Positions 34,482 through 44,909 of a DNA stretch of 64,000 nt are shown here, piece by piece. The DNA is from Citrobacter youngae ATCC 29220 (GTDB taxonomy: Bacteria > Pseudomonadota > Gammaproteobacteria > Enterobacterales > Enterobacteriaceae). The notes beneath the pieces are model-generated. The model saw nothing but the letters and a program-made list of their open reading frames with translations, had not been told where the DNA came from and did not search any database. The DNA lies in assembly GCF_000155975.1 (NCBI RefSeq), contig NZ_GG730303.1:62611-126610 (forward strand), given 5' to 3'. Positions within the stretch are counted from its first letter, which is position 1, and each line of letters begins with the position of its first letter. A program made the translations under genes and the position numbers.

Positions 34482-35915
34482 TCAGTTATTCTGATAAATA
34501 TCCTTGTACAACCGACTCTCGAAGCGCACCAGCGGAATACGACGATTACGTTGGTCAGCCGGCTCTACCGCATAACCCGACAGATACTGCACAAACGCCA
34601 TGCGCTGACCGCTTGCCGTGGTGATGAAGCCTGCGAGGTTATAGACCCCCTGCAGCGAACCGGTCTTCGCTGATACTTTGCCATCCACACCAGCCTGATG
34701 CAGACCCGCACGGTATTGCAGGGAGCCGTCATGGCCCGCCAGCGGCAGCATAGTGATAAAGTTCAGCTCGTTATCGTGTTGTGCGATGTATTGCAGCACC
34801 TGCATCATGGTCGCGGGTGCAATCAGGTTATGGCGGGAGAGACCTGAACCATCGGCAATAATGGTGTTGCCAATGTCGATGCCTGCTTGCTGGCGCAGGA
34901 TCTGGCGTACGGCATCAGAACCTGCGCGCCATGTACCCGGTACATTAAATCGTGCGTGACCGATCATCCTGAATACGGTATCGGCAATCATGTTGTCCGA
35001 TTTTTTCAGCATAATCTTAAGCAGGTCATGCAACGGCGCAGATTGTTTGCTGGCAACCACGGTCCCCGGCTCATTGACCTGCGTCTGGCGCAGCAGCGTA
35101 CCGCTGTAGGTGATACCCGCTTGTTTTAGCTCATCTTTAATAATCGCCCCGGCGTAACTGGCGCCGTCCTGAATGGCGAACGCCAGCGGTAGTGGATCGG
35201 CGCGCTGGGGCAGGCATCCGGTTAGCGTGAAGCGGTTGAGATCGCCGGGAACCACGTCCAGTTCACAATATTGCGCTTCGGCAGAGCCACGCGCGAGCGT
35301 TCGCACCTGGCTGAACATGGTAACCGGGTAGTAAGATGCCACGCGAATAAATGCCAGATCGTTCGGTTTTTGCGCGCTGTAGAGCGAAACCGAGAAACAG
35401 TTGCGATCGACAATGGCCGCTGCTGGCGGTGCGCTAAAACACTGCGTTAAGTCGTTCCAGGGCCAGCCGGGGGCTTTATCATGGCTGGCGAAAATAGAGG
35501 TGTCGATCAGAACATTTCCGGCAATTTGCGTTACGCCTGATTTTTTCAGCGTCGCCACCATATTGCGAATATCCTGTCGTTTTAGCGTCGGATCGGCGCC
35601 AAATCGCGCCACTAAGTCACCTTTCAATACCCCGTCTTCCACGCTGCCTTTGGTCTCAAGCGTGGTGGTAAAACGGAAGTCAGGCCCGAGCTGAATCAAC
35701 GCCGCCAGCGCGGTGATCACTTTCTGGGTACTGGCGGGGAGCGCCATCTGCTGGCTATGAAAATCAATAGCGGGGGCAGGTGCGCCAACCTTCTGTACCA
35801 TAAGGGCGAGGTTGGCCCCGGCAGGGAGCTGATTGATATACTCGTCAACATTCGCAGCCTGAACGCTGAACGCTATACTGGCAGTCAATCCAATGGTAAA
35901 TCTGGAAAATCGCAT
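34482..35915 (-). CDS. dacB: D-alanyl-D-alanine carboxypeptidase/endopeptidase PBP4
   Basis: A 477-residue class C low-molecular-mass penicillin-binding protein that trims and cleaves peptidoglycan cross-links. The signal peptide ends at SVQA (residue 20). Active-site Ser62 is in the SXXK motif ASTQK (Ser62-Lys65), an SDN motif is in LKKSDNMIADT, and KTG is in VSAKTGSLQG. The long insertion between SXXK and SDN that marks PBP4 is present. It diverges from greA over about 250 bases. Confidence 0.97.
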   Translation of the reverse strand: MRFSRFTIGLTASIAFSVQAANVDEYINQLPAGANLALMVQKVGAPAPAIDFHSQQMALPASTQKVITALAALIQLGPDFRFTTTLETKGSVEDGVLKGDLVARFGADPTLKRQDIRNMVATLKKSGVTQIAGNVLIDTSIFASHDKAPGWPWNDLTQCFSAPPAAAIVDRNCFSVSLYSAQKPNDLAFIRVASYYPVTMFSQVRTLARGSAEAQYCELDVVPGDLNRFTLTGCLPQRADPLPLAFAIQDGASYAGAIIKDELKQAGITYSGTLLRQTQVNEPGTVVASKQSAPLHDLLKIMLKKSDNMIADTVFRMIGHARFNVPGTWRAGSDAVRQILRQQAGIDIGNTIIADGSGLSRHNLIAPATMMQVLQYIAQHDNELNFITMLPLAGHDGSLQYRAGLHQAGVDGKVSAKTGSLQGVYNLAGFITTASGQRMAFVQYLSGYAVEPADQRNRRIPLVRFESRLYKDIYQNN

Positions 35916-36016
35916 AATCTCGCGCTAACAACCTGGAAACAGGCCGTCATACTACGGCGCAACGCCCCAAAAAGTAAACGATGACCCATCGGGAACTCCA
36001 GGGTAAAATGATCATC

Positions 36017-36070
36017 AAATAGAGAATTGTAGCTGACCTGGGACCTTGAGCCCCGGGTCGGTATTTTTTT
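36017..36070 (+). ncRNA. Candidate GraL leader RNA of greA
   Basis: The greA leader contains an early terminator: GACCTGGG (36035-36042) pairs with CCCGGGTC (36052-36059), with one G-T pair, then a run of seven T ends near 36070. In E. coli premature termination in the greA leader yields the small RNA GraL. A TAAAAT hexamer at 36004-36009 could place the start near 36016. The 5' end is approximate and the function is inferred from E. coli. Confidence 0.5.
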
Positions 36071-36163
36071 GCTTCTGACTCTGGCATGGCGTATGCCAGG
36101 GTGGGCTTAGCAGCCGGGGTGAGAACCATCGCCCCCTACAGGAATGTTCAAGAGGTATAACAA

Positions 36164-36640
36164 ATGCAAGCTATTCCGATGACCTTACGTGGTGCTGAAA
36201 AACTGCGCGAAGAGCTGGATTTTCTGAAATCTGTGCGCCGTCCTGAAATTATCGCCGCTATCGCGGAAGCGCGTGAGCACGGTGACCTGAAAGAGAACGC
36301 GGAGTATCACGCGGCTCGCGAACAGCAGGGATTCTGCGAAGGACGCATTAAAGATATCGAAGCTAAACTGTCTAATGCGCAGGTTATTGACGTGACTAAA
36401 ATGCCGAACAATGGCCGCGTTGTTTTCGGCGCGACGGTTACCGTTCTGAATCTCGATAACGATGAAGAGCAGACCTGGCGTATTGTCGGCGATGATGAAG
36501 CTGATTTTAAACAGAACCTGATTTCGGTGAACTCGCCTATTGCTCGTGGCCTGATTGGCAAAGAGCAGGATGACGTCGTGGTTATCAAAACGCCGGGCGG
36601 TGAAGTTGAATACGAAGTAACGAAGGTAGAATACCTGTAA
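36164..36640 (+). CDS. greA: Transcript cleavage factor GreA
   Basis: A 158-residue factor that enters the RNA polymerase secondary channel and stimulates cleavage of backtracked RNA. The N-terminal coiled coil carries the acidic tip ([16 protein letters not shown], with Asp41 and Glu44). The C-terminal FKBP-like domain follows. ATG 36164 is preceded by AAGAGGTATAACAA. The leader contains a terminator-like hairpin at 36035-36070, and a terminator lies after the gene. Confidence 0.98.
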   Translation: MQAIPMTLRGAEKLREELDFLKSVRRPEIIAAIAEAREHGDLKENAEYHAAREQQGFCEGRIKDIEAKLSNAQVIDVTKMPNNGRVVFGATVTVLNLDNDEEQTWRIVGDDEADFKQNLISVNSPIARGLIGKEQDDVVVIKTPGGEVEYEVTKVEYL

Positions 36641-36681
36641 TTCGCATCTTGGTTAAGATGTTGATACATTGTAAAGAAAGG

Positions 36682-36706
36682 AAAAAGGCCGCGTAGCGGC
36701 CTTTTA
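36682..36706. terminator. Terminator between greA and yhbY
   Basis: AAAAAGGCCGC and GCGGCCTTTT form a stem with a short loop; the A/T tracts on both sides let it end convergent greA and yhbY transcripts. Confidence 0.8.
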
Positions 36707-36793
36707 TCAACGAAGAGAGCGTGGCATTTTGCTCTCCTGCTAGCGGAAATTCCCGCGTTTTACACAAACTTCGTGTGCGACTTTGGGATATTC

Positions 36794-37087
36794 TTAGCGT
36801 GGCAGCGAGATTTTACGTTCTTTAGTCGGGCGATACAGTACCAGCGTTTTGCCGATGACCTGTACATTGCAGGCGCCGGTTTCGCGTACGATAGCTTCCA
36901 CGATCAAGGTTTTGGTATCGCGATCTTCCGAGGCGATTTTCACCTTGATAAGTTCATGGTGCTCTAGCGCTTGTTCAATCTCGGCCAGTACCCCTTCGGT
37001 CAAACCATTATTGCCAAGCATAACTACCGGCTTGAGCGGATGTGCCAGACCTTTCAGGTGCTGTTTTTGTTTAGTACTCAGATTCAT
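36794..37087 (-). CDS. yhbY: Ribosome-associated CRM-domain protein YhbY
   Basis: A 97-residue CRS1-YhbY (CRM) RNA-binding protein that associates with pre-50S particles in E. coli. The GNNG loop of the CRM fold is visible in MLGNNGLTEG. ATG 37087 gives MNLSTKQKQHLKGLAHPLKP and the E. coli length; 19 upstream codons are rejected. It diverges from rlmE over about 125 bases. Confidence 0.95.
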   Translation of the reverse strand: MNLSTKQKQHLKGLAHPLKPVVMLGNNGLTEGVLAEIEQALEHHELIKVKIASEDRDTKTLIVEAIVRETGACNVQVIGKTLVLYRPTKERKISLPR

Positions 37088-37111
37088 CGTATATTTTTGC
37101 TTACGTTGGGA

Positions 37112-37139
37112 TTGAAAACGGGTCATTCTACCGCCATCT
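37112..37139 (+). promoter_or_regulatory. Candidate sigma-32 promoter of rlmE-ftsH
   Basis: TTGAAA (37112-37117) and CGCCATCT (37132-37139) with a 14-base spacer resemble the heat-shock consensus CTTGAAA and CCCCATNT. The E. coli rlmE-ftsH operon is under sigma-32, which fits; the exact site is an inference. Confidence 0.5.
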
Positions 37140-37212
37140 CCCATATATCACCAAATAGCTGTGTAGAAATTTACACCATTGGTAACGATGAACTGCCCTT
37201 TGGGAATGTGAA

Positions 37213-37842
37213 ATGACAGGTAAAAAGCGTTCTGCCAGCTCGAGTCGCTGGCTTCAGGAACACTTTAGCGATAAATATGTTCAACAGGCGCAGAAAAAGG
37301 GGTTACGTTCCCGTGCCTGGTTTAAACTTGATGAAATACAGCAAAGTGACAAAATTTTTAAACCGGGGATGACGATTGTTGATCTCGGCGCTGCACCCGG
37401 CGGCTGGTCGCAATATGCGGTAACGCAGATCGGGAACAGCGGCCGCATTATCGCTTGCGATCTTTTACCTATGGATCCAATCGTTGGTGTGGACTTCCTT
37501 CAGGGCGACTTTCGTGATGAATTAGTCCTGCAAGCGTTACTTGAGCGTGTAGGTGACAGTAAAGTACAAGTTGTCATGTCTGATATGGCGCCAAATATGT
37601 GTGGAACACCGGCGGTGGATATTCCCCGGGCCATGTATCTGGTAGAGCTGGCGCTTGGAATGGCTCGAGATGTTTTAGCGCCAGGTGGTAGTTTTGTAGT
37701 GAAGGTGTTCCAGGGCGAAGGCTTCGATGAGTATCTAAGAGAGATTCGCTCCCTGTTTACGAAGGTCAAAGTTCGTAAGCCGGACTCTTCTCGCGCCCGT
37801 TCGCGTGAAGTGTATATTGTAGCGACCGGGCGTAAACCATAA
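37213..37842 (+). CDS. rlmE: 23S rRNA 2'-O-ribose U2552 methyltransferase
   Basis: A 209-residue SAM-dependent enzyme (also rrmJ, ftsJ) that methylates U2552 in the A-loop of 23S rRNA. The SAM site is [12 protein letters not shown] near residue 60; the K-D-K-E catalytic set is visible in [24 protein letters not shown] and REVYIVA. It precedes ftsH by about 90 bases; both are heat-shock genes in E. coli. Confidence 0.97.
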   Translation: MTGKKRSASSSRWLQEHFSDKYVQQAQKKGLRSRAWFKLDEIQQSDKIFKPGMTIVDLGAAPGGWSQYAVTQIGNSGRIIACDLLPMDPIVGVDFLQGDFRDELVLQALLERVGDSKVQVVMSDMAPNMCGTPAVDIPRAMYLVELALGMARDVLAPGGSFVVKVFQGEGFDEYLREIRSLFTKVKVRKPDSSRARSREVYIVATGRKP

Positions 37843-37941
37843 CCGGTAGATTTCAAACGAAAGTTTGAAAGAAACTGGATATAGAGTATCCTGACGCTGT
37901 TTTTAACACAGTTGTAATATGAGGTTAATCCCTTGAGTGAC

Positions 37942-39876
37942 ATGGCGAAAAACCTAATTCTCTGGCTGGTCATTGCCGTTGTGCTGATGTCAGTATTCCA
38001 GAGCTTTGGGCCCAGCGAGTCTAATGGCCGTAAGGTTGATTACTCTACCTTCCTGCAAGAGGTCAATCAGGACCAGGTTCGTGAAGCGAAGATCAACGGA
38101 CGTGAGATTAACGTTACCAAGAAAGATAGTAACCGTTACACGACCTACATTCCGGTTAACGATCCGAAGCTGCTTGATAACCTGCTGACTAAAAACGTCA
38201 AGGTGGTTGGCGAGCCGCCTGAAGAGCCGAGCCTGCTGGCTTCTATCTTCATTTCCTGGTTCCCAATGCTGCTGCTGATCGGTGTCTGGATCTTCTTCAT
38301 GCGTCAAATGCAGGGCGGTGGCGGCAAAGGCGCCATGTCGTTCGGTAAGAGTAAAGCGCGCATGCTGACGGAAGATCAGATCAAAACCACTTTTGCTGAC
38401 GTTGCGGGCTGTGACGAAGCGAAGGAAGAGGTCGCTGAGCTGGTTGAATACCTGCGCGAACCGAGCCGTTTCCAGAAGCTGGGCGGTAAAATCCCGAAAG
38501 GCGTCCTGATGGTCGGTCCTCCGGGTACCGGTAAAACTCTGCTGGCGAAAGCTATCGCAGGTGAAGCGAAGGTTCCATTCTTCACAATTTCCGGTTCTGA
38601 TTTCGTGGAAATGTTCGTGGGTGTTGGTGCATCTCGTGTGCGTGACATGTTCGAACAGGCCAAGAAAGCGGCACCGTGCATCATCTTCATCGATGAAATC
38701 GACGCCGTAGGCCGCCAGCGTGGCGCAGGTCTGGGCGGTGGTCACGATGAACGTGAGCAGACGCTGAACCAGATGCTGGTTGAGATGGACGGCTTCGAAG
38801 GTAACGAAGGTATTATCGTTATCGCGGCAACTAACCGTCCGGACGTTCTTGACCCGGCGCTGCTGCGTCCAGGCCGTTTCGACCGTCAGGTTGTGGTTGG
38901 TCTGCCGGACGTTCGCGGTCGTGAACAGATCCTGAAAGTGCATATGCGTCGCGTACCGCTGTCTCCGGATATCGATGCGGCAATCATTGCCCGTGGTACC
39001 CCTGGCTTCTCTGGTGCGGACCTCGCGAACCTGGTGAACGAAGCAGCGCTGTTTGCTGCTCGCGGCAACAAGCGCGTGGTGTCGATGGTTGAGTTCGAGA
39101 AAGCGAAAGACAAAATCATGATGGGTGCGGAACGTCGCTCCATGGTGATGACGGAAGCGCAGAAAGAATCTACCGCGTATCACGAAGCTGGCCACGCGAT
39201 TATCGGTCGCCTGGTGCCGGAGCACGATCCGGTACACAAAGTAACGATTATCCCACGCGGTCGCGCGCTGGGTGTGACCTTCTTCCTGCCTGAAGGCGAC
39301 GCAATCAGCGCCAGCCGCCAGAAGCTGGAAAGTCAGATCTCCACCCTGTACGGCGGTCGTCTGGCGGAAGAGATCATCTACGGTGCTGAGCATGTTTCTA
39401 CCGGTGCGTCGAACGACATTAAAGTCGCGACTAACCTGGCGCGTAACATGGTTACCCAGTGGGGCTTCTCCGATAAACTCGGTCCGCTGCTGTACGCTGA
39501 AGAAGAAGGCGAAGTGTTCCTCGGACGTTCTGTTGCGAAAGCAAAACATATGTCCGATGAGACCGCTCGCATTATCGATCAGGAAGTTAAATCACTGATT
39601 GAACGTAACTACGATCGTGCTCGTCGTCTTCTGAACGATAACATGGATATTCTGCACTCGATGAAAGATGCGCTCATGAAATATGAGACCATTGATGCGC
39701 CGCAGATTGACGATTTGATGGCTCGCCGCGAGGTGCGTCCGCCAGCGGGTTGGGAAGAACCGGGTTCCTCCAACAACAACTCCGGCAACACCGGCAAGCC
39801 GAGCGCGCCGCGTCCGGTTGATGAACCGCGTGCGCCGGACTCTGGCACCATGTCAGAGCAGCTGGGCGACAAATAA
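37942..39876 (+). CDS. ftsH: ATP-dependent zinc metalloprotease FtsH
   Basis: A 644-residue membrane AAA+ protease that degrades LpxC, sigma 32 and unassembled membrane proteins. Two membrane helices (about 5-24 and 99-120) flank a periplasmic domain. Walker A is GPPGTGKT, Walker B is IIFIDEID, the second region of homology contains RPGRFDRQ, and the zinc site is HEAGH. I chose ATG 37942 by E. coli length. A TTG at 37933 in frame adds three residues and is better spaced from GAGG at 37921-37924, so it could be the real start. The C terminus is Asn/Pro-rich. Confidence 0.97.
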   Translation: MAKNLILWLVIAVVLMSVFQSFGPSESNGRKVDYSTFLQEVNQDQVREAKINGREINVTKKDSNRYTTYIPVNDPKLLDNLLTKNVKVVGEPPEEPSLLASIFISWFPMLLLIGVWIFFMRQMQGGGGKGAMSFGKSKARMLTEDQIKTTFADVAGCDEAKEEVAELVEYLREPSRFQKLGGKIPKGVLMVGPPGTGKTLLAKAIAGEAKVPFFTISGSDFVEMFVGVGASRVRDMFEQAKKAAPCIIFIDEIDAVGRQRGAGLGGGHDEREQTLNQMLVEMDGFEGNEGIIVIAATNRPDVLDPALLRPGRFDRQVVVGLPDVRGREQILKVHMRRVPLSPDIDAAIIARGTPGFSGADLANLVNEAALFAARGNKRVVSMVEFEKAKDKIMMGAERRSMVMTEAQKESTAYHEAGHAIIGRLVPEHDPVHKVTIIPRGRALGVTFFLPEGDAISASRQKLESQISTLYGGRLAEEIIYGAEHVSTGASNDIKVATNLARNMVTQWGFSDKLGPLLYAEEEGEVFLGRSVAKAKHMSDETARIIDQEVKSLIERNYDRARRLLNDNMDILHSMKDALMKYETIDAPQIDDLMARREVRPPAGWEEPGSSNNNSGNTGKPSAPRPVDEPRAPDSGTMSEQLGDK

Positions 39877-39905
39877 GTTATCGTTGATGATGACCATGTG
39901 TTAAT

Positions 39906-39937
39906 TGAAAACCCTGGGGCTTGCTCCGGGGTTTTTC
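39906..39937 (+). terminator. Terminator/attenuator between ftsH and folP
   Basis: AACCC and GGGGC pair with GCTCC and GGGTT around a TT loop with one mismatch, followed by five T. It would limit read-through from ftsH to folP. Confidence 0.75.
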
Positions 39938-39974
39938 TTATCTGCATATTCAAGATTTTACCAGGGATAAAACT

Positions 39975-40823
39975 ATGAAACTCTTTGCTCAGGGTTCTTC
40001 ACTGGATCTCAGCCACCCTCACGTCATGGGGATTTTAAACGTCACGCCTGATTCTTTTTCCGATGGCGGAGCGCATAATTCTCTGGTTGAGGCGGTCAAG
40101 CACGCGAATCTGATGATTAACGCCGGGGCGACTATCATTGATGTGGGTGGTGAATCGACGCGTCCGGGCGCGGCAGATGTGAGCGTGGAAGAAGAGCTGC
40201 AGCGTGTGATCCCCGTGGTGGAGGCGATTGCCCAACGTTTTGAAGTATGGATTTCCGTCGATACGTCCAAACCAGAAGTGATTCGTGAATGCGCCCGGGT
40301 CGGCGCGCATATCATTAATGATATTCGCTCACTCTCAGAGCCAGGGGCGCTGGAAGCCGCCGCGGAAACCGGATTACCGGTTTGCCTGATGCATATGCAG
40401 GGGCAGCCAAAAACCATGCAGGAAGCGCCAAGGTACGAAGATGTTTTTGCTGAGGTAAATCGTTACTTTGTTGAGCAAATAGCACGTTGTGAACGCGCTG
40501 GAATCACAAAAGATAAATTGTTGCTCGACCCCGGATTCGGATTCGGTAAAAATCTCACCCACAACTACACATTACTGGCGCGTCTGGCTGAGTTTCACCA
40601 TTTTGATCTGCCGCTATTGGTTGGGATGTCACGAAAATCAATGGTTGGCCAGTTGCTGAATGTGGGGCCATCCGAACGCCTGAGCGGTAGCCTTGCGTGC
40701 GCGGTCATTGCCGCAATGCAGGGGGCGCATATCGTTCGTGTCCATGACGTGAAAGAAACCGTAGAAGCGATGCGTGTGGTGGAAGCCACATTGTCTGCAA
40801 AGGAAAATAAACGCTATGAGTAA
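39975..40823 (+). CDS. folP: Dihydropteroate synthase
   Basis: A 282-residue TIM-barrel enzyme that joins p-aminobenzoate to the pterin for folate; it is the sulfonamide target. Loop 1 is present ([14 protein letters not shown]), as are ESTRPGA and [13 protein letters not shown] 39975 gives [15 protein letters not shown]. Its last eight bases overlap glmM. I see no sulfonamide-resistance insertion, but I compared it only from memory. Confidence 0.97.
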   Translation: MKLFAQGSSLDLSHPHVMGILNVTPDSFSDGGAHNSLVEAVKHANLMINAGATIIDVGGESTRPGAADVSVEEELQRVIPVVEAIAQRFEVWISVDTSKPEVIRECARVGAHIINDIRSLSEPGALEAAAETGLPVCLMHMQGQPKTMQEAPRYEDVFAEVNRYFVEQIARCERAGITKDKLLLDPGFGFGKNLTHNYTLLARLAEFHHFDLPLLVGMSRKSMVGQLLNVGPSERLSGSLACAVIAAMQGAHIVRVHDVKETVEAMRVVEATLSAKENKRYE

Positions 40824-42153
40824 CCGTAAATATTTTGGCACCGATGGGATCCGTGGTCGCGTAGGCGACTCCCCAATTACTCCTGACTTTGTGCTCAAAC
40901 TGGGTTGGGCGGCAGGAAAAGTGCTGGCACGTCATGGTTCGCGTAAAATTATCATCGGTAAAGATACGCGTATTTCCGGCTATATGCTGGAATCTGCGCT
41001 GGAAGCGGGCCTGGCTGCCGCGGGACTGTCGGCTTCTTTCACTGGCCCCATGCCAACCCCTGCCGTTGCTTATCTGACGCGTGCTTTCCGTGCTGAAGCC
41101 GGGATTGTCATCTCCGCTTCGCACAACCCGTACTATGACAACGGGATCAAATTTTTCTCCATCGACGGCACCAAGCTGCCGGATGCGGTTGAAGAAGCCA
41201 TTGAAGCCGAGATGGAAAAAGCGATCACCTGCGTGGACTCGGCTGAACTGGGTAAAGCCACCCGTATCGTCGATGCCGCCGGTCGCTATATCGAGTTTTG
41301 CAAAGGCACCTTCCCGAATGAACTGAGCCTGAGTGAGCTCAAAATTGTGGTGGATTGCGCTAACGGCGCGACGTATCACATTGCGCCAAATGTACTGCGT
41401 GAGCTGGGGGCGAATGTTATTGCCATTGGCTGTGAGCCAAACGGCGTTAACATCAATGAAGAAGTCGGCGCAACCGACGTCCGTGCCCTGCAGGCCCGCG
41501 TAATCGCAGAGAAAGCCGATCTGGGTATCGCGCTGGACGGCGACGGCGACCGCGTGATCATGGTTGACCACGAAGGCAATAAGGTCGATGGCGATCAGAT
41601 CATGTATATCATCGCTCGTGAAGCCTTGCGCCAGGGACAGCTGCGCGGTGGCGCGGTAGGTACGCTGATGAGTAATATGGGGCTCGAGCTGGCGTTGAAA
41701 CAGCTGGGCATTCCGTTTGCCCGTGCGAAAGTCGGTGACCGCTACGTACTGGAAAAAATGCAGGAAAAAGGCTGGAGTATCGGTGCTGAAAACTCAGGCC
41801 ATGTGATCCTGCTGGATAAAACCACCACCGGTGACGGCATCGTGGCGGGTCTGCAGGTGCTGACCGCGATGGTGCGCAATCATATGAGTTTGCACGACCT
41901 GTGCAGCGGCATGAAAATGTTCCCACAGCTGCTGGTTAACGTACGTTACACCGCAGGTAGCGGCGATCCGCTGGAAAATGAAAATGTGAAAGCGGTGATG
42001 GCGGAAGTTGAAGCCGCGCTGGGTAATCGTGGACGCGTCCTGTTGCGTAAGTCTGGCACTGAACCATTAATTCGTGTGATGGTTGAAGGTGAAGACGAAG
42101 CACAGGTAACTGAATTCGCCCACCGTATTGCAGATGCAGTGAAAGCGGCGTAA
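40816..42153 (+). CDS. glmM: Phosphoglucosamine mutase
   Basis: A 445-residue enzyme that converts glucosamine 6-phosphate to glucosamine 1-phosphate for UDP-GlcNAc. The phosphorylated Ser102 is in ISASHNP, the metal loop is DGDGDR and the substrate loop is GAENSGH. It overlaps folP by eight bases and is closed by a strong terminator. In E. coli the next rightward gene is secG; here a cassette is inserted. Confidence 0.98.
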   Translation: MSNRKYFGTDGIRGRVGDSPITPDFVLKLGWAAGKVLARHGSRKIIIGKDTRISGYMLESALEAGLAAAGLSASFTGPMPTPAVAYLTRAFRAEAGIVISASHNPYYDNGIKFFSIDGTKLPDAVEEAIEAEMEKAITCVDSAELGKATRIVDAAGRYIEFCKGTFPNELSLSELKIVVDCANGATYHIAPNVLRELGANVIAIGCEPNGVNINEEVGATDVRALQARVIAEKADLGIALDGDGDRVIMVDHEGNKVDGDQIMYIIAREALRQGQLRGGAVGTLMSNMGLELALKQLGIPFARAKVGDRYVLEKMQEKGWSIGAENSGHVILLDKTTTGDGIVAGLQVLTAMVRNHMSLHDLCSGMKMFPQLLVNVRYTAGSGDPLENENVKAVMAEVEAALGNRGRVLLRKSGTEPLIRVMVEGEDEAQVTEFAHRIADAVKAA

Positions 42154-42171
42154 ACGCTGAAGACAGTGAGG

Positions 42172-42200
42172 GCCGGAGTCTTAGACTCCGGCTTTTTTTT
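42172..42200. terminator. Terminator after glmM
   Basis: GCCGGAGTC (42172-42180) and GACTCCGGC (42184-42192) form a perfect 9-bp stem with a TTA loop followed by eight T. It overlaps the 3' end of the convergent transporter gene. Confidence 0.9.
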
Positions 42201-43665
42201 ACTGTACCGCTAGCGGCTGTTTACGTCGGCGTTGCCAGAAATAACCACCCACCATCAGCAGTACCAGGACTGCCAGCCACGGCAGAATCGCCAGTAAATG
42301 CCCAGAGCGGGCAAAGGTCAGCGCAATCATCAGTAGCCAGCCGCCGAGCATCGGGATCGCGGTGCGTTTAACAATTTCCACTGGCGATACGCCGGCAATC
42401 CCCGCGATGGCGATGATGACGCCAGCAATAGGGGATAACGTTCGACCAATACCCGCCGATATCTGGATAGGCAACATCATAACTGCGATATCGCTGCCGA
42501 TATGACGGCTGATGTCCGGCACCATTGGGGCGAAGGAGAAAAAAGCCGCATTTCCGGAACCCATCAGCGCAGAAATGGCGAAGGTGATTAGCGTCATCAA
42601 CAAGATGATTGACGCGGCGCTGAGGCCAAATTCACCGGAAAGCGACAGCAGTGCATCGACGGCGCCAATGGCTTTCAGCCCGGCGGAAAAGACTTCACCG
42701 GCGATAATCAGCGTCACGACGGTGGCAAAAACGCTGCCCATGCTATCGAAAACTTTTTGTACGCCTGCCATGACTTCTCGCGCTTTGCGATGACGGCCGT
42801 ACTCACAGACCAGGGTAATGGCAAGGCTTATCAGTACGGCGGTATCCAGCGTAATTTTGAGTGAGCTGAACACTAAATCGCTGCACACCAGCATCAACAC
42901 CAGCGGAAGCATGGGCAAAAACAGCCAGGCCATCGGCGCTTCGGCTTCTTCGGTCGACGTTAATGTCTGCATTTGCTGCGCTGCATCGTCACCGCTTTCC
43001 CGACGATCGAAAAAGCGTTGCACAACAATATGCAGCAGAGCGATGAACAGAATGACGGGCACGACGATCGGCAATTGATCCTGTACGAAATAGTTCACTA
43101 CCTCGATACCGGCGGTTTTGGCGGCGAGAACCGAATTGCCGGAACCGGGGCCAAATTCCACCGCACAGGTACTGGCGATAACGGCGGCAACGGCGGCGCG
43201 GCTACAGCCAAGTCGGGTCAACAGTGGGTAAAGCGTTGCCATTAGCAGCAGGCCCAGTCCGGTAGCGCTACTGATAAACAGCGACAGGAATTGACCCAGC
43301 AGCAACGCCAGTCCCAACAGCAGATAAGGCGAGTTCAGACGCTGCAACGGACGAGACGTCACCCGAACCAGAACCTGGCTTGCGCCAATGGCTGACATAT
43401 ACGTGGCGAAACCACCGATGAGCATAATTTGCAGCCCCAGGCCGCCGAGGCGCACGCTCAGGGTATCGCGGATAAACTCAAAGGCGTCGAAGGGGCCAAA
43501 TCCGGTGCTTTTTTTCACCAGGCTACTGAGCGTAGTCATGCCGCTAAAATGCGCGATCAGCAGGAGCACAATCCCGGTCAACAGGAGCACTGACTGGGGG
43601 TGATACTTTTTCAGAATCAGACGCCCGGCAAAGATAATGGCGATTAGCGCCAGTAATAATGACAT
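42199..43665 (-). CDS. DcuC-family C4-dicarboxylate transporter
   Basis: A 488-residue inner-membrane protein with about 12 helices. It resembles E. coli DcuC along its length: the early helix pair, the GLGLQIMLIGGFATYM segment, NSPYLLLGLALLLGQFLSLFISSATGLG-type region (here broken only by substitutions) and the late LMGSGNAAFFSF and GRTLSPIAGVIIAIAG motifs. DcuC carriers exchange or export C4-dicarboxylates such as succinate, fumarate and aspartate; the substrate here is not known. ATG 43665 (MSLLLAL) follows GGAGG at about 7 bases; the upstream 40 codons are out of line with the family. It lies 10 bases after the dipeptidase gene and is likely co-transcribed with it. Confidence 0.88.
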   Translation of the reverse strand: MSLLLALIAIIFAGRLILKKYHPQSVLLLTGIVLLLIAHFSGMTTLSSLVKKSTGFGPFDAFEFIRDTLSVRLGGLGLQIMLIGGFATYMSAIGASQVLVRVTSRPLQRLNSPYLLLGLALLLGQFLSLFISSATGLGLLLMATLYPLLTRLGCSRAAVAAVIASTCAVEFGPGSGNSVLAAKTAGIEVVNYFVQDQLPIVVPVILFIALLHIVVQRFFDRRESGDDAAQQMQTLTSTEEAEAPMAWLFLPMLPLVLMLVCSDLVFSSLKITLDTAVLISLAITLVCEYGRHRKAREVMAGVQKVFDSMGSVFATVVTLIIAGEVFSAGLKAIGAVDALLSLSGEFGLSAASIILLMTLITFAISALMGSGNAAFFSFAPMVPDISRHIGSDIAVMMLPIQISAGIGRTLSPIAGVIIAIAGIAGVSPVEIVKRTAIPMLGGWLLMIALTFARSGHLLAILPWLAVLVLLMVGGYFWQRRRKQPLAVQ

Positions 43666-43675
43666 TCTCGCCTCC

Positions 43676-44809
43676 TCACTCAAAGTTGCCGGTGACCAGG
43701 CACTCGCCATCGCGCAGCAGCGGCTTACCTGCGGCAAACAGATGGGACAGGGTGAGGTCATCATTGAGTACGCAGATATCGGCACGTTCTCCGGCGCAGA
43801 GCACGCCGCCGGAAATGCCCAGCGAGCGCGCCACGTTTGCCGTCAACATCGCAATCGCCTGTGGCACCGGGATCCCCACATCAATCAGGCGAGGAAGCAG
43901 GTTAAGGTTACCTGCGACCGGCGCCGCACTTAGGCCTTCCACAATACCCTGGGCGTTAAAGCGCGGCACGCTGCCATTACCATCAGAGCTTACCGTAATG
44001 CGATCGGCCGGAACCTTTGCCTCCAGGGCGTGGCGAATCGCCTGTTCCTGAGGCGTAAAGCGACTACCGCCCGATGTTACGTCGATATGACCGCCGCGAT
44101 GGGCGAAAGCAATCGCCTGTTCGAACAAGGGTTCCGTTCTTGCCACATGCGTTGGTGAAATGTGGTGAATCGGAATGCCAGCATCACACAGTTCAATCAG
44201 CTGCGACATCCCTTCCGGCAGGTTGCCCAGGTGCACATGCAGCAACCCTTTTTTCCCGGCCAGCAGGGAAGCCACGCGGATATCGCTGATAATCCTCAGT
44301 AGCTCCTGGAAAGAGGGGTACGAACCACGGTGATCGGCGAGGGCGATTTTGACGCCAAGAATCGCCGGAATGAAGGCCATATCATCGCGGATAGAGCGCG
44401 TAATCGTTGGGCTGGGTACCGCGTAGGCTCCCGTATGCATAAACGCGCGTAATCCCTCAAGGTTGAGAGACTGCATTTTGGCGTAGAGATCTTTGGGCGA
44501 GCGTGAAATGGCATCGGTGCCCAATACGCCGACAACCGTAGTAATACCCGCCTGAATCAGATCGCGCAGCTTGACGGCTGGCGTACGGCTGGCAAATCCA
44601 GCTTCGCCGCCGCCGCCGGTAAGATGGACATGCTGATCGATGATGCCAGGGATAACCCATTTACCTCGACAATCAATGACCTCGTTGACGCCATCAAACA
44701 GAGAAATATCTTTTTCTACCGCCACAATTCTGTCGGCATGAATGAGCAGGGAGCAGAGGCCTAAATCCTCGGGGGAAAAAACACGGGCATTGGTCAGTAA
44801 AGTAAACAT
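43676..44809 (-). CDS. iadA: Isoaspartyl dipeptidase (beta-aspartyl peptidase), IadA type
   Basis: A 377-residue amidohydrolase-superfamily zinc enzyme. The metal and catalytic residues known for E. coli IadA have clear counterparts: HVH (His60, His62), the carboxylated Lys154 (LGVKIALADHRG), His193 (LLHVHLG), His221 (PTHVAR) and Asp276 (VSSDGNG). It should hydrolyse beta-aspartyl dipeptides from aged or bacterial proteins. ATG 44809 (MFTLLTNARVF) is chosen over an upstream start. It heads a leftward pair with the DcuC-family transporter and diverges from a LysR regulator. The symbol is by similarity; E. coli iadA is at another locus, and orthology versus paralogy is not settled. Confidence 0.88.
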   Translation of the reverse strand: MFTLLTNARVFSPEDLGLCSLLIHADRIVAVEKDISLFDGVNEVIDCRGKWVIPGIIDQHVHLTGGGGEAGFASRTPAVKLRDLIQAGITTVVGVLGTDAISRSPKDLYAKMQSLNLEGLRAFMHTGAYAVPSPTITRSIRDDMAFIPAILGVKIALADHRGSYPSFQELLRIISDIRVASLLAGKKGLLHVHLGNLPEGMSQLIELCDAGIPIHHISPTHVARTEPLFEQAIAFAHRGGHIDVTSGGSRFTPQEQAIRHALEAKVPADRITVSSDGNGSVPRFNAQGIVEGLSAAPVAGNLNLLPRLIDVGIPVPQAIAMLTANVARSLGISGGVLCAGERADICVLNDDLTLSHLFAAGKPLLRDGECLVTGNFE

Positions 44810-44909
44810 ATTGGTCCTGTCAAACGTCAAGGGTGAGAGTCGGCAGGTGAAATGGAATATTGTTGTTATGACGCTCACCATAAAGCCATTACTATAACTA
44901 TGACTATTA

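Noticed and set aside
37990-39549. 519-codon minus-strand frame opposite ftsH
   Set aside because: Shadow of a strongly biased gene; no start signal or recognised fold.
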